56,813 nt of DNA from Gemmatimonadota bacterium. Lineage in GTDB: Bacteria; Latescibacterota; UBA2968. Under the pieces are notes generated by a model, which was given only the letters and a program-made list of their open reading frames with translations, was not told the DNA's origin and did not search any database. The DNA lies in assembly GCA_002727195.1 (NCBI GenBank), contig PBWH01000027.1:118637-175449 (forward strand), given 5' to 3'. A program made the translations under genes and the position numbers. Of this stretch, positions 51,071-56,813 are shown in pieces (positions within the stretch are counted from its first letter, which is position 1; every line of letters starts with the position of its first letter).

Positions 51071-51964
51071 ATGAGAGGTCTCTACGGCCTCTTGCCTACC
51101 CCCTACCACAGGGACCTCGAGATCCATACAGACGAGCTTGGTGCGCTTGCCAACTTCTGTTGCGAATCGGGCCAGCACGGGATCGTCTGGCCGGTCATGG
51201 TCGGCGAATTCTACTTTCTCGGAGAAAAAGAGCGGATTCGGCACTTCGATGTGGTGATGGAGGAAGTGAGCGGGAGGCTACCTGTGATGTTGGGCTGCTC
51301 AGGCGTGTCTGTGTCGCAGGTGCTCACCTTTGCAACGGCGGCCCAGAGAGCCAATGCAGATGGTGTGATCGCCTTACCCCCGGTGGGCGCCTCGCCTGAA
51401 ATGGCGATGGACACGCACCGCAGGATCGCGGACGTCTTCGAAGGTCCACTCGTCGTTCAGAACGCCGGTGGTCAACATACGTCGCTGACTGGCGACCAGA
51501 TCGCAGCGCTCCTTGACGAAGTTCCCAGCATCGAATATGTGAAAGAAGAGCGGCCTCCGGGACGGAAGTTCATCTCAGAGGTGCACGCCGCTGTAGGGGA
51601 TCGGGTCAAGACGATCTTCGGAGGAGCGGGAGGCAAGTTTCTGTTCGATGAGTTTCGGCGTGGTGCTTCGGGCAGTATGCCGTCGTGTGGCATGGGAGAC
51701 GTGCTCTCGAAGGTGGTTGAGCTCTGGTGGGCGGGAGACGAGGCAGAGGCCCGGGACCTGCATACCAGGCTCTTGCCCCTGATCAATCTGGCGAGCCAGC
51801 CTTTTATGAAGTACATCCTAAAGCGTCGAGGCGTGATTTCGAGTGAGGTCCAGCGCGCCCCGAAGCGGCAGCCCCCTGTCGATGATGAGCTGAAGAAGGA
51901 GATTACGATCCTGCTCGAGGCGATCGAGGAGGATGTGACCGCGTATCCGTTTGGTCCGGAGTAG
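51071..51964 (+). CDS. Dihydrodipicolinate synthase (DapA) family protein, paralogue B
   Basis: 297 residues from ATG 51071 (MRGLYGLLPTPYHRDLEIHT); an earlier ATG at 50987 lies in the low-complexity tract and has no better support. Shares near-identical blocks with paralogue A: NFCCESGQHGIVWPVMVGEF, EYVKEERPPG, FGGAGGK. It likewise keeps the Schiff-base Lys and lacks the catalytic Tyr (VVQNAGGQHT). A recent tandem duplication with divergence elsewhere. Confidence 0.83.
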   Translation: MRGLYGLLPTPYHRDLEIHTDELGALANFCCESGQHGIVWPVMVGEFYFLGEKERIRHFDVVMEEVSGRLPVMLGCSGVSVSQVLTFATAAQRANADGVIALPPVGASPEMAMDTHRRIADVFEGPLVVQNAGGQHTSLTGDQIAALLDEVPSIEYVKEERPPGRKFISEVHAAVGDRVKTIFGGAGGKFLFDEFRRGASGSMPSCGMGDVLSKVVELWWAGDEAEARDLHTRLLPLINLASQPFMKYILKRRGVISSEVQRAPKRQPPVDDELKKEITILLEAIEEDVTAYPFGPE

Positions 51965-51965
51965 G

Positions 51966-52043
51966 GATTGATGATGTGAAGAAAGAAGATGTGGAGATGT
52001 AAAAGCCTTTCAATCTTCACATCTTCTTTATCAACACATCATA
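51966..52043 (+). repeat. GATGTGAAGA low-complexity tract, copy 2
   Basis: GATTGATGATGTGAAGAAAG and AAGATGTGGAGATG, then TTTCAATCTTCACATCTTCT, TTATCAACACATCAT. Its right part encodes the last residues of the minus-strand DUF5069-like protein. Confidence 0.6.
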
Positions 52044-52901
52044 TGCATACCGCCAGTCTTCGACGTGGTTGAGCAGGCGGCCGTTGGTGATCGATCGGTC
52101 GCAGCCCGTCAGGTCGTGAATGCCTGAAAGCTTTGGGTCCGGATGCTTGCGCGTGAGCATCCGTTGCCTGAATTCCTCCACGCCCTCACGGTCCACTTCA
52201 CCGATCTGCTCGGTGACCCAGGCCTGGAATGCCAGGTAGCTCGGCAGACTCTCCGTGAGGTAGGCGAGCGTGTTGTCCCGGCCGAGTCCCAACGCGTCGA
52301 GTACCCGCTGATCCAGTCCACTGCCGCACGCCGGGTAATCCTCGTTCAGCAAGCCCTTCGCGTCCAGAAGCACCTTGTGCCAGGTCCGCGCTAACTGGAC
52401 CACTTTGAGCGGTCCGACATCGAGGCTGCTGATCAGGGGCGGGATGCCCTGTGGTATGTCACCTGACGCGTAGTCCCGGTCGCGGAAGAGCGACCAGTCC
52501 TGGAGCGTGTTCAGCAACAGGGCACCCACCTCAGTGTGCGTCTCCGGATCGTAGCCAATATCGCCGTAGGTTTCCGTGATCTTGTGGGGGCGACTGTGGA
52601 CACGTCGCTGGAGCATCAGGTTGAACCGTTCGATCCTCGCTTTGCTGAATGCCCCGTTCTTCCGGTCTACCACCCACTGCTCAAACGTCACATAGTCCGG
52701 CAATTCGTCGTCCAGGTAGGCGTAGGTCTCGTCGACGGCCAATTCAAGGGCGTCGAGACACCAGGCGTCCAGTCCACCGCAGTTGTCCGGGTAGGTTTCG
52801 TCCAGGAGTCCGACCTGGCGGGTGATGGCCTTCCACCACGTGCGGGGGAGTTGACTGATGCCCAGTGGGCCCTGGCAGATGGACCCGATGAGAGGAATCA
52901 T
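52017..52901 (-). CDS. DUF5069-like protein with internal duplication
   Basis: 294 residues made of two related halves. Half one: MIPLIGSICQGPLGISQLPR and GGLDAWCLDALELAVDETYAY; half two: PPLISSLDVGPLKVVQLART and SGLDQRVLDALGLGRDNTLAY. Both contain the L-P-x-Y and W-V text of DUF5069, a small family of unknown role often in polysaccharide loci of Planctomycetes and Verrucomicrobia. The last residues fall in a low-complexity tract. Same strand as the heparinase gene upstream. Confidence 0.75.
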   Translation of the reverse strand: MIPLIGSICQGPLGISQLPRTWWKAITRQVGLLDETYPDNCGGLDAWCLDALELAVDETYAYLDDELPDYVTFEQWVVDRKNGAFSKARIERFNLMLQRRVHSRPHKITETYGDIGYDPETHTEVGALLLNTLQDWSLFRDRDYASGDIPQGIPPLISSLDVGPLKVVQLARTWHKVLLDAKGLLNEDYPACGSGLDQRVLDALGLGRDNTLAYLTESLPSYLAFQAWVTEQIGEVDREGVEEFRQRMLTRKHPDPKLSGIHDLTGCDRSITNGRLLNHVEDWRYAYDVLIKKM

Positions 52902-52954
52902 AGGGAACCGAAGGCGAGTAGAGAGTGACGAGTAGTGAGTTTTGAGGGCAGAGG

Positions 52955-54889
52955 TTAGGTGCTGGTGACCGTAAACGCCTCTGAGCCGAGGGACACTGTT
53001 GCGGTGCCCTCAGCGTAGGCCACCGCGGCGTCCGGTGGATTCGTGCCTGTGTAGGGGAGGAGCAGGACGGCGTAGTGCCAGGGCAGGTCGGTGTCGATGG
53101 TCAGAGACAGCATCGGGGTGGGCTCGATCTTGTTGTAGCTGGCGGAATACCAGCCGGCTCTTGGATTCTCCTCACCCTTCAGAACCCGTATCTCGTTCCA
53201 AGCGCCGGTCGTCACCAGGAGGAGATTCGCGTCGTCGTGGCAGGTGGTTGTGCGGTCCCCTTCTAGCTGGATGTCGCCCGGGGCGAACTGGAAACGGCTT
53301 TCGAGGTTGTGAGATCCGTCGCCGGTGACTGTGTCGAACAGGACCCAGAAGCGGTTGTCGACGAATACAATCTCTCGACGATGGGTCACGTCGATCTCGT
53401 TGCTGGGGCCGTAACCGAGATCGTACTGGGCGGAGGCTCGGACCTCTTCGCTGGATTCGGAGAAGGTGAGCGATCCCGGTGCGCTGGCGATCCAGGTATC
53501 AGAATGGGCTCGACTGTTCTGGTCTTTGCCGTCCACCCGGATGGTCGAGTGGGCTTCCGTACTCTTCAGATAGGGGAGAAACGATACTTCTGACACATCG
53601 TATAGGTGACGGCCCGGGTCGACGATCAGGTCTCGGCCGTATGCGTGGAGCCAGAACCCGAGTTTGTCTTCGTGCTGGTGGCTGCGGCCGAACGGCCCCC
53701 CGTCGAAGGCGAGATACAGGTCGCCTTCCGAGGCCCGCTGTCGCAGGAAGCCGACACCGGCGTAAGGATAGGCTTCTGGACCCAGTGAATCGGGTTCGGG
53801 GAGGTAGTCGCGCATCCCCAGGCGGTCGAGGCGGTCTGCGACGTTCGGTACGGAATCGGGATCGCTGTCGTTGAACGCCACGTGTGCCGTACGGCCTGGC
53901 GTAACGGTCTGTTCCTGATATCGGAGCATTCTGCGGAGCGTGTTCAGCGTCCGCTGCTTGAGCGACAGGCCGAGCGATGCACAGCTCTCCGCACAGGTCA
54001 GGATGTTGTTTACCACCACGCTGTGATAGTGCGGGGTCAGCTCGTCCTGGACGCCGTCAGGCAGGATCTGTTCCTCGACCTGGTTGCCGAGCGTTTCGAT
54101 GTAATAGCTCGTGAAGCGATCCTGGTCCCTGAGCACAGGCAGGGCGGCCATCGAGGCGAGCGCGCCCTGACAGCCGATCGTCGGCCAGTTGCCGGCGTGC
54201 CCGTTGGTGACGACCTCGAGATAGCCGAGCTGTTCGTGGATCGACTTGAGGACCCGGAGTAGTTCGACGGGCTTGACGATATCGGTCGGGATCAGGCGGG
54301 TAATACAGCGTGCCCAGGCGCCGCAGTGGATCGTGTTGTTCAGGTAGGAGCCGAAGACGTAGGGCGTGGCGATGAAGCAGCGTTCGATCTCACACTTCGC
54401 GATCCAATCCAGGATCAGGTCGATCGCTTTGCGTCCGTATCTGGCATCGCCTGTTTGCAGGCAGGCGTTCGTAAGGGGAGACAGAAATGAGAAGCGATTG
54501 AGGTCCATGCCCCAGTGACGCGTACCGGGGTTCTCATCCCAGTCGAAGTCGTCTGGAAGCGTGTGTTCCTCCCCGTAGAACGTGAAGCGATTCTGGAGGA
54601 CCTTATCCGCCTCGGTGACATCGGTTGGAGAGGGATCACTTGCCTGTTCGAGGGGGCGGCGGCAGGCAGCTAGGACCGTCTGGCCAATGCGTTCGGCATC
54701 ACCGTAGGAGGCCGCGTTAGACAGGCCGGGAACGCGATCCGGGTCGATGAGGGTCGCCGCTTTCTTAATGAAGGATTCGTCATCCTGCCCACGATCCTCG
54801 AAGGACCCGAAAATCTCGAGGATTTCCGGCCGTGTTTTCTTTCTGAGGACATCGAGGTCGGCACGGCTGTGTCGTTTCCGTTCGGACAT
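52955..54889 (-). CDS. Heparinase II/III family polysaccharide lyase-like protein
   Basis: 644 residues. N-terminal helical domain: GMDLNRFSFLSPLTNACLQT, NGHAGNWPTIGCQGALASMA and PDGVQDELTPHYHSVVVNNI. Signature at the domain junction: YLAFDGGPFGRSHQHEDKLG, then LIVDPGRHLYD and TEAHSTIRVDGKDQN. Compared with the protein at 41854, the His-containing Q/H-E-D-K text and toroid motifs are conserved, so it is a distant paralogue. Preceded by a PhyH gene eight bases away on the same strand; likely one transcript with it. Confidence 0.87.
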   Translation of the reverse strand: MSERKRHSRADLDVLRKKTRPEILEIFGSFEDRGQDDESFIKKAATLIDPDRVPGLSNAASYGDAERIGQTVLAACRRPLEQASDPSPTDVTEADKVLQNRFTFYGEEHTLPDDFDWDENPGTRHWGMDLNRFSFLSPLTNACLQTGDARYGRKAIDLILDWIAKCEIERCFIATPYVFGSYLNNTIHCGAWARCITRLIPTDIVKPVELLRVLKSIHEQLGYLEVVTNGHAGNWPTIGCQGALASMAALPVLRDQDRFTSYYIETLGNQVEEQILPDGVQDELTPHYHSVVVNNILTCAESCASLGLSLKQRTLNTLRRMLRYQEQTVTPGRTAHVAFNDSDPDSVPNVADRLDRLGMRDYLPEPDSLGPEAYPYAGVGFLRQRASEGDLYLAFDGGPFGRSHQHEDKLGFWLHAYGRDLIVDPGRHLYDVSEVSFLPYLKSTEAHSTIRVDGKDQNSRAHSDTWIASAPGSLTFSESSEEVRASAQYDLGYGPSNEIDVTHRREIVFVDNRFWVLFDTVTGDGSHNLESRFQFAPGDIQLEGDRTTTCHDDANLLLVTTGAWNEIRVLKGEENPRAGWYSASYNKIEPTPMLSLTIDTDLPWHYAVLLLPYTGTNPPDAAVAYAEGTATVSLGSEAFTVTST

Positions 54890-54897
54890 GGATGCGC

Positions 54898-55758
54898 TCA
54901 GGCTGCGTCGGCTTTGGGGAAAGGCCCGGGCGGTTCGTGCTGGATCGATTCGTCGACCGGGTAGGGCTCAGGAGGGAAGTCGGTGCACAGTTGACCATCC
55001 TTCAGGCACCACCTGTAGTTCGGCCAATTCCGATTTCGCTTCGCGATCAGTTCCGGTGTGGTGTATACTCCGGCGATACCGATCCGGCTCTGATCGCTCG
55101 TGTTCGGTGGGCTGTAGTGCCAGAGGCTGCTGTGCCAGGCGACGATATCCCCTGGTTCGAGTTCGATGTGTTCGGCCGGCTGCTCGGCAAGTCTCTCCGT
55201 GACCAGATCGCGTGGCAGCTCGCCGTGGATGCTGTCCTCATACAAGACGTGAGTGACGATCTCGCCTTTGTGAGATCCCGGAATGAACTGCAGACAACCA
55301 TTGGCCTTCGTCGCGGGATCGAGCGCCATCCACCAGTTGAAAGGTTCGGTCTCGCCGTCTCGCCACAACCCATTGTCCTGGTGCCAAGGTGTAGCGCTTC
55401 CGGTCTTTGCCGGTTTGACGAACACACTGTTGAATTTCAGGACGACATTATTCCCCAGGAAATGCCTGGCCATCGTGATAATGGCTTCGCTGCAGTGAGC
55501 CGTGTGCCAGATCAGAGGCGAGGTGATGCAGTAGTTACCCAGCTTACGGAAGCGTGCTGCTCTTTCCTCAGGCGAATTCCCCATTGGGTCCATGGGATCG
55601 GCATCCGGTCGCCCGTCGGGCTCGGGAAGCAGCACCTGATTCTTGATGATGCCCCGCAGCTCCGTCGCCTGTTCACGGGAAAGGACGCCTCTGGCGATGT
55701 AGTATCCGTGCGTGTCCAAATTGGACTGCTGTTCGGGCGTCGGCTTCCAGTGTTCCAT
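54898..55758 (-). CDS. Phytanoyl-CoA dioxygenase (PhyH) family protein
   Basis: 286 residues starting MEHWKPTPEQQSNLDTHGYY. The complete iron site is visible: H-x-D in TPWHQDNGLW near residue 125 and the distal His in VAWHSSLWHYSPPNTSDQSR, with Arg following. NGCLQFIPGSHKGEI is typical. It is the first gene of a two- or three-gene minus-strand unit with the heparinase and DUF5069-like genes and is divergent from the next gene. Confidence 0.88.
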   Translation of the reverse strand: MEHWKPTPEQQSNLDTHGYYIARGVLSREQATELRGIIKNQVLLPEPDGRPDADPMDPMGNSPEERAARFRKLGNYCITSPLIWHTAHCSEAIITMARHFLGNNVVLKFNSVFVKPAKTGSATPWHQDNGLWRDGETEPFNWWMALDPATKANGCLQFIPGSHKGEIVTHVLYEDSIHGELPRDLVTERLAEQPAEHIELEPGDIVAWHSSLWHYSPPNTSDQSRIGIAGVYTTPELIAKRNRNWPNYRWCLKDGQLCTDFPPEPYPVDESIQHEPPGPFPKADAA

Positions 55759-55860
55759 CGTTCTGATTCGCGCTTGGTTTTGAGTTGAGTTGGCCTAATT
55801 TTGGGGTGTAGAACGCCTGTATTTGTTGGTAATTTTATTACTGATTTCGAATTCGGAGGT

Positions 55861-56739
55861 ATGGTCGTGTACGACATTCCTAAAGTCAAGCTGGGCAACT
55901 CAGACATCGAGATCACTCGCTTCATGAGCGGTGGTAATCCGCTGTGTGGAAACGCGCATTTCACCAAAGAAATGGGGAACGATATGCGCGAGTACTTCAC
56001 GGCGGAGCAGGTCGTGCAGTATCTCCAAGATGTTCAGGCACACGGGATCAATACGCTCCAGGCAAGAGGAGACTTCCATCGCGTTCTGCATTGGCGTGAG
56101 TTGTTCATTCGGGAAGGCGGGCAGCTGCATTTCATTGCCCAGACGGCATCAGAGATGCACGACATTTTCTCGAATATCCGTGTGATCGCCGCAGCCGGTG
56201 CTGAAGCGATCTACCATCACGGATCGAGGACCGACAACCTGTGGCTGGACGGTCGAATCGATGAGGTGGAGGATTACCTGAAGTGTATGCGCGACACGGG
56301 TGTGCAGGTCGGGATCGCATCACACATTCCCGAGGTGATGGAATACGTGGAAGACAAGGGCTGGGATGTCGACTTCTACATGACCTGCTTCTACAACCTG
56401 AACAAATCGAAGCGTGAGAGCGCGCTCGTCGACCCGTTCAATGCCGGGGCGATGGAAGAGTTTCACGAGGACGATCCACCGAAGATGATCCGGTTCATCA
56501 ACCAGACGGACAAACAGTGTCTGGCCTTCAAGTTTCTCGCGGCGAGCCGGCGGTGCAAGACCCAGGAAGATGTAAGGGAGGCGTTCGAGTATGTGTTTGC
56601 GAACATCAAGCCGGGCGATGCCACGATCGCGGGGATGTTCCCTAAGTATGTCGACCAGATTCGCCTGAACGTGGAGCACACGCTGGCGGCGATCGCGAAG
56701 GTGGAGGAGGAGGGGCGGGCCGTGGCGGCGGATGATTAG
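55861..56739 (+). CDS. Aldo/keto reductase-like TIM-barrel protein
   Basis: 292 residues from ATG 55861 after TTCGGAGGT. VKLGNSDIEITRFMSGGNPL resembles the opening of aldo/keto reductases, and the rest is a barrel with VVQYLQDVQAHGINTLQARG, GAEAIYHHGSRTDNLWLDG and VGIASHIPEVMEYVEDKGWD. The reductase tetrad (Asp, Tyr, Lys, His) is not clearly present, so the enzyme class is uncertain. The C-terminal QCLAFKFLAASRRCKTQEDV could be a lid. Divergent from the PhyH gene. Confidence 0.6.
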   Translation: MVVYDIPKVKLGNSDIEITRFMSGGNPLCGNAHFTKEMGNDMREYFTAEQVVQYLQDVQAHGINTLQARGDFHRVLHWRELFIREGGQLHFIAQTASEMHDIFSNIRVIAAAGAEAIYHHGSRTDNLWLDGRIDEVEDYLKCMRDTGVQVGIASHIPEVMEYVEDKGWDVDFYMTCFYNLNKSKRESALVDPFNAGAMEEFHEDDPPKMIRFINQTDKQCLAFKFLAASRRCKTQEDVREAFEYVFANIKPGDATIAGMFPKYVDQIRLNVEHTLAAIAKVEEEGRAVAADD

Positions 56740-56745
56740 CGCGTT

Positions 56746-56813
56746 ACCCTGAGCGGAGTCGAAGGGCGACACCGTGCACGAGCGCGAACCGTGCTTCGAT
56801 TCCGCTCAGCATG
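56746..56813. repeat. Inverted CTGAGCGGA-TCGAAG repeat at the window edge
   Basis: ACCCTGAGCGGAGTCGAAGG at 56746 and, reversed, CATGCTGAGCGGAATCGAAG ending at 56813, separated by about 25 bases. The two arms also share an ACCGTGC/GCACGGT pair. Elements with CCCTTCGACTCCGCTCAGGG are widespread intergenic repeats in many environmental genomes. Confidence 0.75.

Noticed and set aside
1..56813. Stop-codon reassignment as an explanation of the broken genes
   Set aside because: TAA, TAG and TGA all occur as internal stops and all also end intact genes; frameshifts are present too.
1..56813. CRISPR array
   Set aside because: The repeats seen are palindromic or microsatellite-like and not regularly spaced with unique spacers.
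1..56813. Insertion sequence or prophage
   Set aside because: No transposase, integrase or phage structural gene is recognisable in any frame.

Overview
The window reads as a chromosomal segment of an uncultivated, probably marine or sediment, polysaccharide-degrading bacterium. It has moderate-to-high GC, many sulfatases, phytanoyl-CoA-dioxygenase-like proteins, mandelate racemase/muconate lactonizing enzymes (MR/MLE), Gfo/Idh/MocA oxidoreductases and heparinase II/III proteins. Gene content of this kind is known from Latescibacterota, Poribacteria and related FCB/PVC-type genomes. That placement is inference from gene families only; no rRNA or marker gene is present.

Layout. 0-2.8 kb: an McrBC restriction operon (McrB cut by the window edge), a nuclease remnant, a strong hairpin terminator and a tRNA-Leu(CAG). 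2.9-9.1 kb: a mannonate-dehydratase-like gene, a response regulator, an M29-type metalloprotein, small hypothetical proteins, and two broken genes (CapA-like metallophosphatase, ECF sigma factor). 9.1-13 kb: a CsoR-type metal-sensing repressor plus MFS transporter with a perfect palindromic operator, divergent from a beta-helix lipoprotein/diheme cytochrome pair. 13-23.2 kb: a PhyH dioxygenase, a TolC-adaptor-RND efflux operon, an oxidoreductase, a sulfatase and a TetR regulator. 23.2-32.4 kb: a chimera of gene remnants, two MR/MLE enzymes, a GT-C membrane glycosyltransferase with TPR-like tail, two PhyH proteins, a sulfatase pseudogene and an oxidoreductase. 32.4-36.7 kb: a SlyD-like isomerase, a VapBC-type toxin-antitoxin pair, and a large decayed PQQ-propeller/esterase gene. 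36.7-41.7 kb: sulfatase, ADP-ribosylglycohydrolase, a globin-like/ankyrin protein interrupted by a stop, and a third MR/MLE enzyme. 41.8-56.8 kb: a catabolic island with two heparinase II/III proteins, a second UxuA-like protein, a DUF6785-like transporter divergent from an HpcH/HpaI aldolase, an RraA-like protein, a DUF1961-like protein, two tandem DapA-family paralogues, a DUF5069-like duplicated protein, another PhyH protein and an aldo/keto-reductase-like protein.

How it may work together (inference): sulfatases and heparinase-type lyases would release desulfated or unsaturated uronates; MR/MLE and UxuA-like dehydratases would form 2-keto-3-deoxy acids; HpcH/HpaI, DapA-family and RraA-like lyases would cleave them; the membrane protein beside the aldolase may import the substrate. 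No single polymer can be named from sequence.

Two further themes stand out. Gene decay is frequent: at least six loci are broken by frameshifts, nonsense codons or truncation, next to long intact genes such as a 1039-residue RND pump. Intergenic regions also carry several families of short palindromic or low-complexity repeats, some found two or three times in this window.
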